DNA of 64,000 bases from Triglochin maritima (lineage: Eukaryota > Streptophyta > Magnoliopsida > Alismatales > Juncaginaceae): the NCBI GenBank assembly GCA_963682175.1, contig OY821771.1:15251001-15315000 (forward strand), given 5' to 3'. Each line of letters opens with the position of its first letter. The stretch's first letter is position 1. Shown in pieces: positions 23,028 through 34,469 of the stretch. The notes below the pieces were generated by a model. That model did not search any database. It saw nothing but the letters and a program-made list of their open reading frames with translations, and was not told the origin of the DNA. Both the position numbers and the translations under genes were made by a program.

Positions 23028-23134
23028 TGCACCTTGTGTTTATATTTCCAGTAATAATCTTGTGTGTTGTGTTTTGACTCAGTTGATTGTCTTTTAAAAA
23101 GTTTGTATTTTTTGCGCTGTCTGAGGATGTTACA

Positions 23135-23742
23135 ACTCGGGTGATGGATGAGGCTCTGGAGCGAGTAGTTCAACCGGAGGAGGAAAAGCAAGCAGAAGTT
23201 GAACTGGAAAAGGAAGTGGTGGGGGGTGAAGCACAAGTAGTGGCATTGGAAATTCTTCTGGGAATGGTTCAGGCAGTGGATCGGGCTCTGGAAAAGCTAG
23301 TTCAACCGGTGGAAGCGGCAACGCTAGTGGAAGTGGAACTTGGAAACGAAGTTGTAGTGGATCAGCAAAAAGAAACAATGTTGAAAGTGGTTCAGGGATC
23401 GACCTCTCGAAAAGGCAGTTCAACTATGAGAGGCAATGCAAGTGCAACTTGAAGTGGGAAAGGATTTGGTAGTGGAAGTGGTTCAGGATATGACTCTGGT
23501 GGATCTGGGTCAATAAAAGATAGTTCATCTGAAGGTGTTTATGCAAGTGGAAGTGGAAAAGGAAGTAGTTCAGGATATGGCTCCGGGTGTGGGTCTGCCT
23601 GAAGCAGTACTAATGGTGGAAACTATGCAAGTGGTGGTGGAAAAGGTACCAGTGGGGGAAGTGGTGGTAATGAAAGTGGTTCCGGTTATGGTTCTCGAAG
23701 CGGATACAGCTCTGCTAGTGAAGGTACAAACCCAATCACACC
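23135..23742 (+). pseudogene. Glycine-rich protein pseudogene (tandem copy, 3' part)
   Basis: Homologous to codons of the intact gene from about 10120 to its end. It has several in-frame stops (such as GGA-TGA near 23150 and TGA after TCTGCC near 23600) and small frame changes. It lacks promoter and signal peptide. Its 3' flank is the same duplicated sequence that follows the intact gene. With 11148-11221 it forms one gene copy split by about 11.9 kb of transposons. Confidence 0.8.
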
Positions 23743-23950
23743 TTGATTCGGTATCCATTTCTGCAGCAAGGAATGAAATACGTTTCTTCTATTGAGTGGT
23801 ATTTTTCTCTCTTTTTTTGCTCTATTGTCGTGACCATAGCCATGCATGGAAAGCCTTTAGGCTCTTTGGTTGTTCAACAATAATCTATGTAGCTCAGTTA
23901 TGTTGTTTATCATAAATAAAATGATTTTATCATATTATTACTAGTTTACA

Positions 23951-24180
23951 TCACTTGACATTTATAATTTGTTTATAATTGAGTATGATTTTGAGATGAA
24001 CAAGTTCATAAGACTTACATCAAGCCGAAGATGTTCTGAACTAGACATGTGAATATACACAACAGTTGTCAGAGCTTCTATGCTTGTCAGATATTCATTG
24101 ATACAGTTCGTGCACCAACAAAAATCTGAATATCACATCTCAACAAAAAAACATTTAAAAATGTCATATTCTTACTAAAT
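23951..24180 (+). repeat. Duplicated 3' flank, copy 2
   Basis: Near-identical to 10921-11147. Similarity stops at 'cttactaaa', the point where copy 1 jumps into glycine-rich sequence. This fixes the edge of the tandem duplication. Confidence 0.8.
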
Positions 24181-24360
24181 AAAGTATACCATATCTTAAT
24201 GTGCAGCAGAAGGTTATATCAGTAAATGTTCTATTTACTTCAGAAGCCGTTTACGTTCTATAAAGTTCTTTATGATTGCTACAAAATCAAATGCTGATCG
24301 CAAAAACAAATTAATTTTTGCTCGATTGCATCTGATCACCAGTAATGAAATTTACTTTTT

Positions 24361-24585
24361 TTGCAGTCCAAAAACTTGTTGGGAAAGGGTGTTAGGCTCA
24401 CAAGAAGTACTATTTTAATCAAGAATCTCAATAAACATTTTAAGAAAAATGACCCAAATTGGTGTTTCCAACTGAAAATTTCCCAATGTCCGCCTGGACA
24501 AATGTATGCAACACTAATTATACCTAAGGATTTTTTGAGGTATATACATGTAAGATTGTTAAACACTAGCACCCTTTTGTTCTGA
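24361..24585 (+). other. Exon-like open segment, possibly a B3-domain relic
   Basis: An open frame follows a good splice-acceptor-like tract (tttttttgcag, 24355-24365). It encodes a basic segment ending PPGQMYATLIIPKDFLRYI, which loosely resembles the start of a plant B3 DNA-binding domain (aliphatic-Pro-Lys-x-Phe). It has no start of its own, no donor and no neighbouring exons. I cannot confirm that it is a gene part; chance similarity is quite possible. Confidence 0.2.
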
Positions 24586-24616
24586 AAGAAAATTGAGAGC
24601 TAATCAGGGTGTCCAT

Positions 24617-26835
24617 TCAAGGTTTCGGACATCCATTACCCGAGTCTGGTTCAAGTTTTTTCTTCCTTTTGGCTAGAACACGTTCCTTGACGGAACTTTG
24701 GACGTTCAGTGCTTCTTGAATATTGCTTTGAAGTTGTTCGCAGAGTTCATCAAGTGCAAGCATGGAAAATGGCTCCTCAATGAGAACACCAACCTGCCCA
24801 AATCCCTCAAGAAGTCAGAATTATGGGGACCGAAAGATTTGTTTGAAAGATAATAATATGAAAAATTCACCTCTTCGATGCAGAACAAACAGGCTGAACT
24901 GATGAAAGTGGCAGGAACCACAAACCAGTTGCAGTCATCCCACAATACAATTGGGAGTGTGAGGTGCCAAAACACGAGAAATCTTGACGTTAACCGAGTA
25001 TATGACAAAGGGATTGGAATTCCCTGAAGCTGTTCGAATACGCCAATGCCTTCATGGAAACAGGAAAGTTTCGATTCCTGCAAATTTTATCGTTCGTTAT
25101 TACAAAGTGCGTCATACATGCTGACCCAGAAATATAGGAGTTGTTCAATAGAAGAGTTGAGCTTCAATTACTGTTATCGACCAAAATGCTTACCAGTGCA
25201 ATCCTTTTTGTTTCTTCGACTCGCAGCATCTGAATGCTCTGCGAAATGAATTCAATGAGGCAACGAGGTCGATGTTTTGACTTCAGTACTACTTCAAGAT
25301 CATTTTCTTGAAGTAAGTTTTGTAGCTCTGATTTAGCATCAGAATCTTCAATGACATGACACTGCAGTTGGCATTCCAAAATCAAAAGTTTAGTAGTCAG
25401 CTTGGTTCAATTCTTTATGGAAAAATAAGCCAAAAAGGAGAGATTAATGTAGTTCCAAAAATGACATATCAAAAACATGGACTTACGCATAATTTGAACA
25501 CAAGATCTAGAGTAGAGACAGCATTACATAGGTTCTTATTTTCTGAACATCCGATGTTGTGGACGAATCTAGAAATTTTGTAAAAGACTTGTTCCAAACA
25601 CTGCTTAGACAAAAGTATGCATGGCTCAACTTTAACATTTACTGCATCAACCAATTGCAAACTAATTTCACTGCAACATTTCAATGGATTTTGCAAAAAC
25701 AGGGATATTTGTGGTAAGCACTCAAAGGAGAAACGCAAAAACCTGCTAATAACAATGCATAATTGAACATAAAAAACACTACTACAAAGGGAGGAAGATG
25801 TCAAGGGCAACAAGCAGAAACAAATGTCTATAATAAAAAATCAGTTTAGTATTGAATCATCCCCAATGAAACCAAAAGAACACCAAACACAAATAACTGT
25901 GAAAGCCAAATATGCTACTCCAAGTAAAGCATAAATTCTTTATGGTATGTCAACTTGATGTGGTTATGAAATAAGTCAAATTTCTGAAAAATCAGCAATG
26001 TTACAGAAATAACATTTAAAAAGCAAACCAAGATTGAACTAAAAAACAATGAAGCAAAGAGGTTTGCCATGACAATTATGAACTCACAGTAAATATGTTC
26101 TATGTTCGTGTTATAGTGTCGTGTCAGACATAACTGAAATAGGAAAGAAGAACAAACCTTGAGTGACACCGGAAACGCTGAAACGTACCCTAACACCGCC
26201 ATCTTGAACCTTTCCTCCTCCCCATTAACCGCCATAACCGCCCCAGCAAGCTCCGAAACGCCCCCAACAACTCCCAACCAAGCCTTCCTCCCCTCCAGGT
26301 ACCTTGCGTACGACGCCTCGGTCCTAAACACCAGCAACAATGCCAATGCGGACGCGGTCAACTGGTATGGAAGCGGGCTTGCCTTGAGCAAAGGTAAAAG
26401 ATGAGACGGATCCGAAAGAGAAATCGAATTGTAGACCGCAACTGCAGTTGCAAAGGCGGTTAAGGTAAAGACGGGTGGGAGGAGGGAGAGAATTACGCGG
26501 GACGAAAGGGAGGATAGGACGTGGCGGAGGTGGCGGGTGGAGCTGCGATGGCGGCGCCAGTCGGACGGGGTGTAGAGTGGGCGGGGCTTCCTCATACCAT
26601 TCTCTTTGATGGAGTCCGCCCATTCGGGGAGGTAGAGGGGATGGAATATTGTTGGTTTGGGCTTGGAAGTGCAGTTGGTTGGTGTGTGGAAATTCAGTTG
26701 ATGGTTCTTCTCGGGTGGAGTGATGGTTGTGTAATAGAGTTTGATCATCTTTGCTTGCATCGCTTTTATCTGTCGTTGTTGTTGTGGCAATCCAAATGGT
26801 TTCTCTATGTCGAATTGCCAAGAATAATCCGGCAA
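24617..26835 (-). CDS. Bestrophin-like chloroplast anion channel (VCCN1/UPF0187 family)
   Basis: Four exons: 26835-26158, 25361-25194, 25077-24871, 24793-24617. All introns are GT-AG and phase 0, with lengths 796, 116 and 77 bp. The spliced product is 409 codons from the first Met, or 384 from Met26 (26760), which I consider the likelier start. The N-terminus is Ser/Thr/Pro-rich like a plastid transit peptide. It is followed by family landmarks YTPSDWRRHRSS, LSSLSSRVILSLLPPVF (first membrane segment), FRTEASYARYLEGRKAW, SKHRPRCLIEFISQSI, CFHEGIGVFEQLQGIPIPLS, TRLTSRFLVFWHLTLPIVLW and the C-terminal GVLIEEPFSMLALDELC. Characterised plant members are thylakoid voltage-dependent chloride channels that balance the proton motive force; the same role is inferred here. 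No frameshift or stop is visible. A perfect 15-bp inverted repeat overlaps the first Met. Confidence 0.9.
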
Positions 26836-26845
26836 TTCGACATAG
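26805..26845 (-). promoter_or_regulatory. Perfect stem-loop at the 5' end of the channel gene
   Basis: CTATGTCGAATTGCC (26805-26819) and GGCAATTCGACATAG (26831-26845) are exact reverse complements separated by 11 bases. The hairpin covers the first in-frame Met (26835). If translation starts at 26760 or 26748 it lies in the 5' leader. Confidence 0.7.
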
Positions 26846-28473
26846 GAAGTGAAGTTTAAAATTGTTTGAGAGTAGAGGTATTGGAAGGTAATCGAGTTGG
26901 ATTGGGAGGACGGATACGTTGTTAGTGATTAGCTAGGGAGATTGTATGAAGGAAAATTTCGCACTAATAATGGTAATTAGATATCATGGATGCTAATAAG
27001 TACACTTACAAACGGGATGAGTATGGTCACACCAGTATCCATTTGTAAGTAACTTTTATGTATCTGTAACTTAAAAGACTTACTGTGAATTTTGGCTTCT
27101 TTGTCGTCGTCGTCATGGTGTTCAGGAATATTGATGGGAAAAGACCTCGACCGACCAATTAAAAGGCGAGAAATAGACAAGGGAATATAAGATATGGAGA
27201 GGCATTTGCTAGTCCGGCCATGTGAAGTACAACGTCAAGTAGAGGAGGATGAGAGGAAACCAACAAGACAAGGGAATCTAAAAAATGTAGAAGAGCCAGA
27301 AGGATATTGAAATGGTTTGAAAGTTGAGTGTGAGAAAGGTAAGGGGTTTGGGAGGATAAAGTGGTTGTTGTTGGTGATGGGGAACTTCAACAGATGGGGA
27401 GATTGTGTGAATGACAACTGTACACGTGCGTGGAAATCAAGTTGCCTTTCATGTTTCACATTCATGGTTTGGCGGTGCGTTTGATGTGGGGCCAGACTTG
27501 ATTTTAAGGGTGAATGGTGCAAGTGTGCAACTACCGGGCAAGATATTTGGATTCTTTTATACTTTCTTTTATATATTAAGGGATTATCAAGTCGATAGAT
27601 TTTTGGTCTTTAAAAAATCTAAATGAAAGATTTCCATATTTAGATAATTAAAAGATACAAAAATACTTTTGAAAAATTAATAGATATCAAATTTGGTTGC
27701 TTATGAAGTGAGGCATTTTTGCATCCATGATTTCAATCTTAGTTATATTCGCAACATTACCCTCCAAAGCGGATTTTTTTTTGAAATAATCACCAAAAAA
27801 ATTAGAATAATATAAAACAGAAAAACTTATTTGGCAAAAATATGAGGGAAAAAACGACACTTGTGATATTATTTTCGTTAACACAAAACGACATCACACA
27901 TGTCGTTTTTATCTCTAAATGAAAACGACAACACAGATGTCGTTTTTATCCCTGAATCAAAATAGCATCACGTATGTCTTTTTGGATAAGCTTAAAAACG
28001 ACAGTCGAGATGCCATTTTTGCTAGGATAGAAAAGGGTCAGTCACCCCACCTCCAAATCACTGCCCATTACTTCCTCTCTCCGGCAAAAATCATACTTCA
28101 GGTTGATTTCCTTTTTGTTTTTTTGTTTTTTGATTTTGATATGAAATGTTATGCATGTTTAGTTAATATATGATTGTTATTTTGTACACTCGAAGTAATG
28201 AGTTCTGGTATCAGATTGATTGTAGTTTTTTCGATGGAATTGTTAAATTAATAGATGACATTCCAGAATATGAACGTGGTTACTGACGGATGGTGAAAAT
28301 TAATAGTGAAATGCAATATGATGATGTTTGTGAAACAGTTTGTCGAGTTTGTAGTTTTCGAGTAGAAGAGTTTGAAATGACGTTAACATGCAAGTTACAC
28401 CATATGAAAAGTAAAAGTATGCTAATGTGTTTGATGATCAGAGTATGGAAGCAATGTTATCTTTATTTAATAC
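26846..28473. other. Intergenic region between channel gene and CACTA no. 3
   Basis: It should hold the promoter of the minus-strand channel gene. No recognisable coding region: short frames such as 27235-27522 lack known motifs. It contains an array of ACGACAT..ATGTCGT palindromes (27849-28015). Confidence 0.5.
27849..28015. repeat. Tandem palindromes AAAACGACAT-N5-ATGTCGTTTT
   Basis: The unit at 27885-27909 has perfect 10-bp arms. Similar, progressively degraded units start near 27849, 27922, 27960 and 27994, with a period of about 35-40 bp. Confidence 0.75.
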
Positions 28474-29099
28474 ACTATAACACAAAAAAGGCTTTTGCCG
28501 ATGGACGTTTTCGTCGGCAAAAAGCATCATTTCCATTGGTAATACCTCATGCCCACGAAAATTTCATCAGCCTCGTTCCATCAGCAATACTCGCGTCGTC
28601 CCGTACAATGCCGACAAAAATTTCATCGACGTGACCAAATTTCACGCCAAAAAAGGGCACGCAAAATGTAGGGCCCCGACAGGATTTTCGTCGACACAAA
28701 ATTATGACTCAACGAATTTTTTGTCGGAATGAAATTGTCCCTCGACAGAAATGTCAACGACGGGAAATTTTCTATCCAATGGAATGTCCGTCGGGTGGCC
28801 AAACTGCTTTAACTAATTTCCAATTTAAAAACTGTCAGCAATAACAACGTCTGCTACAAAAGTGTCATTAGAAAATAAAGACGACATGTATCAGGTTTAT
28901 ACAACCTACAATTAAAAAATCCATCGACTTGAGCTCACTCAACAAATCCATTCAAATACATTCACAATAATAACAAATCTAAAACTCATTCTAAATGACA
29001 ATATATAGTTTCATATGTCATATGAAAGCAAAGACATAATTCCCATATATTCATAAGTCACACTACACCAAAAGAAAAGGTAACTAAAAAGTATTATCT

Positions 29100-30960
29100 A
29101 TGGCTCAGAAGAAGTTGGATATGTTGATGGTTCGTCGTCATGTTGTGAAGATGTATCGATGTCACAACTCTATAAAATAAAATTGATTTTGATTAGGTGA
29201 ACAATCCCAAATCTATATATAATTTTAGTAAATTAATCGTACATATATACTTGATCTTCTCTAAAATGAGCCGTCATCAGCTTAGCGACTTGAGCCTTCA
29301 ACTTCTCGTGCTCCTCCTGTAATGCATTTCAATATTGTTTTAGATATATTGTACATGTAAAATTAACCTACCAAGTTAGTATACAATTACAAGCAATACA
29401 GTTTGTAAAACTTTAGCTTAAATTTGCTCTATATGAACGTTGCTATCAACCTATCGACGTCCTACTTGTCTTATAGGCTCCAATGTCAGCTCCGCGCAAT
29501 CGATCAGTCTTCTCTTTCCTGAAAATTTCTTCTATTTCTTCTTCCTCTATCATATCACAAGCCTTAACCTTTGAACACTCACCTCGCTCTTGGGTTAGTG
29601 TTTGTTGTGTTAATTTTTCAGTCGCTAATTGTTGTATCTCAACCAACATTTTTTTCAACATATAATATTCATAGATAAAATTAAACTTAATTTTGTCTTT
29701 TAAAAAATTCAAACTTACCATTCGTGGCTCATTGGTATAACGAAGAGCCATTTTTCAAGTTTGGTGAGAGGTCTCGTGATTTTATTCTCATCGAACTAAT
29801 TATTTAATGAAAAAGAAAACAATTCAAAACATGAATGCAATCAATATTGATCTAAAGATTCGAACAATTATAAATTATAAATACTTATTAAAACACAAAA
29901 CTTACGTGAAGTTTTGTTTTGTTGGCAAATGTTTTATTATATCTTGTCTTCTTATTCATCTTCTTACAACCGCGGTTGATGCTATTCATTAAAGAATTTT
30001 TCTACAATGAACAAAAACATTAAAACATAAGAATTGATACGAGACATAATTAAATAAAATATTGGAAGACTCAAAAATTTATACCTTAACGGTTTCAGTT
30101 TCCATTCCCCTGACTTCTTGTGAACCCTCGGATCTCCCTTGCTAGACAACTAAGCAACGCATTCTTCATATGTCTTGAATGGGGTGTAGTATTTTTTCTT
30201 CAGTGAATAACGGTAATCTCGGAGGAAACCGTCGATTTTATGAAAACAATAGTGGCAAGATTTGACACAGTTACGAAAGTAAAAATGATCCTAAAAATAA
30301 CATGTAATTATTCGTTAGCAAGACATTTTACATTCAAATTTTAATTCTAAAATACGAGAAATAAGGAACCATAACGTACCAGAAGAATATCCCACATGTT
30401 GACAAATGATTGACGAATCTATGTGCCAACTTCACACTCAGTGGCCACAACTCAGAATGTTTGGCCAACAGTGCAAAAGTTGTGTTCAACATCTCACCAC
30501 AAGGCCCAACCGGAACAAAGTCATCATTCCATTGAACTTGGAACCGATTATCGGTAGAGGGAATAAGATCCACACCTCTACCTTGCCCTCGATTTCTCTT
30601 CGTTGATGTCTCACCCTCATCAGTTTGTCCTACAAAAGAATAATATATTTTTAGGTAATTTATATGAAATTCAATATTAATGTCAAATTTAAGACATTGT
30701 TACCTTCAACACCGTCGATGATACGTGCTCGAACGTTGCCACGAGGCTGACTACCTTATGCTCTCATATCGAGTTCACCTCGTACCTCTGTTGGTATCCC
30801 CTCCACTTCAAGAGGCCTAACAACCTCGATGATATGACGATGTGCATCTAGTGACTGAGGTTCATCTTCCGTCTGTCGAGGCCGAACAACACGCCTACGG
30901 GGAGGTATGACTATATAACATATTTAAAAAATAGTTTTTTAGAACAAGGAATGATTCAAA
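29100..30960 (-). pseudogene. TnpA/Transposase_24-like remnant of CACTA no. 3
   Basis: Minus-strand frames give FVPVGPCGEMLNTTFALLAK and SELWPLSV (30334-30573). Next come FHKIDGFLRDYRYSLKKKYY with TPFKTYEECVA (about 30150-30260), then KTDRLRGADIGAYKTS (29446-29751), ending STYPTSSEP just inside the subterminal repeats near 29100. This order matches plant Ptta/En/Spm (Transposase_24) proteins. Frame breaks and a stop after YEECVA make it non-functional. Confidence 0.65.
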
Positions 30961-31024
30961 CTAAATTATTTTAAAGAAACATATAATATATAGCAAATAC
31001 GTTGTAAATCCTACCTAATCATCA

Positions 31025-31236
31025 AAGAAATCTTTAGGACTATATTTCAATACAACGTGCCAATTAGACTCAACTTGATCTTGAACATAAATTCATTGTT
31101 CCGCGTGACATGATAAAATGATTGGATCTTTCTCGTGCTTTGTTTAGGCCATGTTAATGGAAGTAAAACCATTTTATCAACTTGTATCCCATCCTTTCCT
31201 AACTCATCAAACCATGTGCGTTTAAACAACACTATA
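31025..31236 (-). pseudogene. TNP2 transposase piece 3 (DUF4216 second half)
   Basis: Minus-strand translation VLFKRTWFDELGKDGIQVDK corresponds to the second half of the DUF4216 domain of plant CACTA TNP2 proteins. The first half, ending YYGTLDEVIEL, lies at 42814-42850 on the other side of the copia insertion. Confidence 0.75.
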
Positions 31237-32767
31237 TGTTGGCTTTTTGGCCTTAATCTATGTTTTGATGATTTAATCAACCTAATCTTAAGTATAATAA
31301 ATCTAAAGTAGCACACATATTGCATTGCATATATTTGCATTGTGGTAACCTCTACAGGTGATCAAGACTCAAGCAAGAGGGAAATGAAGTCAAGACATGT
31401 AATTAAAGCTATATTTGAAGACATGTAATCTTGATTTATTTTGAGTCTTAGGAACTATGTGTAATTGAGCATACTTGAATTAAAACTCACCCACATATAC
31501 ACTAGGTTCCCTATAGAAGTCACACACAATATTTCACATAATTTGGACTTTAATAGATCATCCAAACTAGAACCGGAAAACACTTAAACCTTACATGAAC
31601 TGCCAGGACCAAATCGGTCGACCAGAATGAGTTCTTCGTTCGACCGATTGGGTTGTTTATTATGTTAACGTGACTTAGTGTTAAACCGGTCGACCGTTTA
31701 GTGCCTTTAGTTTGACCGTCTACACGTGTCACATGACCGTTAGACTTGTCGTATTCTACAATGGTCGGATTTCCCAAAACCCCAAACATACCAAACTTCT
31801 GGTCGACCAAAACTTACCTAGCGGTCGACCGATCAAACATTCTTTTGTCACCTTGAACTCTATGGAAGTTTCCGGTCGAACGTCTCCTAGACCTTGGTCA
31901 ATCGAAACTCAATTTCTTCCCAATCCCAGGAGTGACTGGAAAATTCCGGTCGAACCAACCATTTGGTTAGTTCGACCGATCCATCTTTTACCAAACCAAA
32001 ACCCCTGAACGGTCGACCCATCCAAAACCTTAGTTTGACCGTTCACTTAAGTGAACTTAAGTTATAGCTAGATTTGACCAACCGGCCGACCGGTATGTCT
32101 GATTCGGTCGACCAAACTTATCCTGGAATGTGACTTGCACCTTTCTATTTTGTGTATCTTACACAAACACTTACCCATTTAATCCCAATGGCTATAACTC
32201 ACTTAGAGCTTATAAATAGATGTTACCAAGACACAATTACACAACTCTTATACTTCCTATTGTCATATACATCTAAGAGAAAGCTCCAAGTCTCTCATTC
32301 CCCAAATCCTACTCTCCAAGCTAAAATTCCACACTTTAGTTTCAATTCCTATCATACTCTAAGTGTGCTCAAGTTAGAGAGTGAGTGATCCACTCAAACA
32401 TTCTGTTGTAAAGAAGCAAGGACTTCGGTGAAAGCCCGAAGTGTACATCTTGGATTGTGAGAGGAAGCAAGTCAAGCTAGCGAGGGTGTTCGCGGTGCTT
32501 GTGGTGTAAAGGCTTAATCTCGGCCCGGAATGAGGTTGATAGTAAAGACGTGAGCGGAGCTCGAGGGAGATCGAGCGGAGCTTGCAAGAGAGGAAGTAGG
32601 CGGAAGGCCGAACCTCTATAAAAATCACCAGGTCATATTGTGGTTTGCCTTGTATTCTTTACTTGCTTGTTTTGTTTTTAATTTCCGCTGCATCTTTGAT
32701 TGTTAAGAAAGTATAGTTTAGTTAAGCTTAAAAGTGATTAGAACTAAGCCATAAACATGATCCTACA
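31237..32767 (+). repeat. Left LTR of the gag-only copia element
   Basis: 1531 bp. U3 has seven palindrome pairs between 31615 and 32115, each exactly 22 bp core to core. TATA (TTATAAATAG) is near 32210. The hairpin 'cttcggtgaaagcccgaag' lies near 32425. The right LTR at 41265 matches closely, but many of its palindrome sites carry point changes. Confidence 0.9.
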
Positions 32768-32769
32768 AT

Positions 32770-32781
32770 TGGTATCAGAGC
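32770..32781 (+). promoter_or_regulatory. Primer-binding site for initiator tRNA-Met
   Basis: TGGTATCAGAGC lies two bases after the LTR end, the standard plant copia PBS. Confidence 0.95.
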
Positions 32782-32819
32782 TTTGTGAGCTAAATTGCGT
32801 ACTTAATCGTATTTTTAGC

Positions 32820-34469
32820 ATGGCTACAACATCTAATCATGCAGAGGGTCTTTGCACCACTAGGCCTCATTTACTTAATAGGTCTAATTATGATTATTGG
32901 AAGAATATGATGAAAATAGTCCTAATTTGTAGTAACCTAAAGTATTTGATCTTTGTTCAAACCCCATACAACCCTCCTAAGGAAGAAGAACTTTCCACAT
33001 TATCTTGGGCCAAAATGAAAGAGATAGAAATGAATTGTAAAATCATGAACATTCTATATTGTGGCCTTAATGAGGGAGAATATAATAGAATTAGGGGTTG
33101 TGAAAGTGCACATGAAATTTGGCATAGATTGCAAATGCATCATGAGGGTGATAGCAAAACTAAGGAAACTCGCATTAGTCTCATCATGCATAAATATGAG
33201 ATTTTTCTATGTAAATCAGTGAAAACACAAGCGAAATGAACACTCGCTTCACTGATATCACTAACTCTCTTTTGGTTCTTGGAAGAAAAATTAATGAAGG
33301 AGAGATGACAATGAAGTTCCTCCAGTCACTAAGCAACGATTGGGAAGATAAGGTCGTCGCAATTGAAGAGGCACATGATCTTTGCAAATTAAAGATGAAG
33401 GAACTCACTGGAAATTTGATAGCTTACGAACTCCAAATCAACCATCGAAAGGAGAAGGAAGCCTCCAAGAACAAACCCTTTTTGGCATTACATGCAAAAT
33501 TCGATGAGCCAAGGAGAGGAGTAGAGAATGAGGACATGAAGTCCTTGCTGAAGACTTCTTCAAATTTCTCAAAAAGGATACAAAAGAAATGAGAGAAAGA
33601 AGAGGAAGAAGAAGTGAGAAGAGAGAAAAAGAAAAGGAGAAGGCGGGGAGTGAAAATGAGAGAAGAGAAAGGGAGAAGAAGAAGGAGAGAAGGGAGAGGA
33701 GAAGAGAAAAGTAGAAGAGCAAGATAAGAGAAAGGAAGGAGGAAGCTCACAAAACTACATAGGATGACTCATCATCACCATCTTCATCATCCTCCTCCTT
33801 GCAAAGTAGAAGAGAGGTTGCCCATTCATGCTTCATGGCTATTGAAGATGATCAAAGTGAGGTAGACTCTAACTCTTGCTCTATTAAATCTAACACATGC
33901 TCAACTAAGTCTTATTATAGTGATAGCTCAAATTCTAGTGCTAATGATGAATCATACACATATGATGAGCTACAAATGCATTTAATGACTTAGTTAAACA
34001 ATATGAGATCATTTGTGAAAAGAACAAAAATGCTAGAAAGACCATAAATGATCTCCAAAGCCAAATTGAATCAATCGTGCGTGAAAAGAATGAGGTGATT
34101 GCTAGACATGTGGAAAATGCATTAAAACTTGGTAGTCAAAATGTAACACCTATTGATGTTGAACAAGTAGATCTTCATGCTTGCAATGTGAAATTAAGAA
34201 AAGATGTAGAAAGGCTCACAAATGGAACCAAGATGCTTGACAAACTATTAGGTAGTGAAAGACAATCATTAGATAAACATGGCTTAGGATACAATGCTAA
34301 ATTGAAAAACCATGTATCTCATACTACCCTAAATGGCAAGCATTTGGTTGTTAATCATAGCTCTTCAAGTGTCTGGGCTCCTAAAACCAAAATGGTTTGG
34401 GTTCCCAAAGCTAATGTTCAAGGACCCAAAGTTCTTTGGGTACCTAAATCTACACTTATAGGTGCTTGA
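32820..34469 (+). pseudogene. Copia gag (UBN2 type), degenerate
   Basis: Frame 32757-33239 contains an MATTSNHAEG start and the LNRSNYDYWKNMM motif of the copia gag N-terminus (DUF4219). Frame 33236-33592 continues the UBN2 core (MKFLQSLSNDWEDKVVAIEE). Then come a purine-rich charged linker with frame breaks (33590-33750), HSCFMAIEDDQSEVDS (33799-33993) and a C-terminal part (34077-34469) ending in three spaced WVPK motifs, as in SIRE/Maximus elements. Several stops and frameshifts are present. Where protease normally follows there is none. Confidence 0.8.

Larger units (their letters stand above)
18499..23134 (+). mobile_element. Chromovirus-type gypsy 3' end and LTR (family D), interrupted
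   Basis: 18505-18543 carries the 'atttcgagggtgaaatttcttt' signature that follows the pol gene of plant Tekay/Del-type chromoviruses. The LTR then starts TGTTAGATCC at 18544 and ends GGATGTTACA at 23134. It is split by another LTR at 18762-21456 with TGAGG duplicated on both sides (18757-18761, 21457-21461). Without the insert the LTR is about 1.9 kb. It contains a long palindrome-pair array and an (AT)n microsatellite. No pol coding is in the window. It abuts the resumed glycine-rich pseudogene. Confidence 0.65.

Noticed and set aside
26159..26859. Plus-strand frames opposite the channel gene
   Set aside because: Antisense to exon 1 of the bestrophin-like gene, whose splice sites and family motifs are clear on the minus strand.
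31550..32008. Frames in the copia LTR, repeated at 41590-41967
   Set aside because: Conserved only because the LTRs are duplicates; they cross the palindrome array and have no domain.
33424..33750. Leu/Ser/Phe-rich minus-strand frames resembling membrane proteins
   Set aside because: Complement of the purine-rich gag tract; hydrophobicity is a by-product of CT-rich codons.
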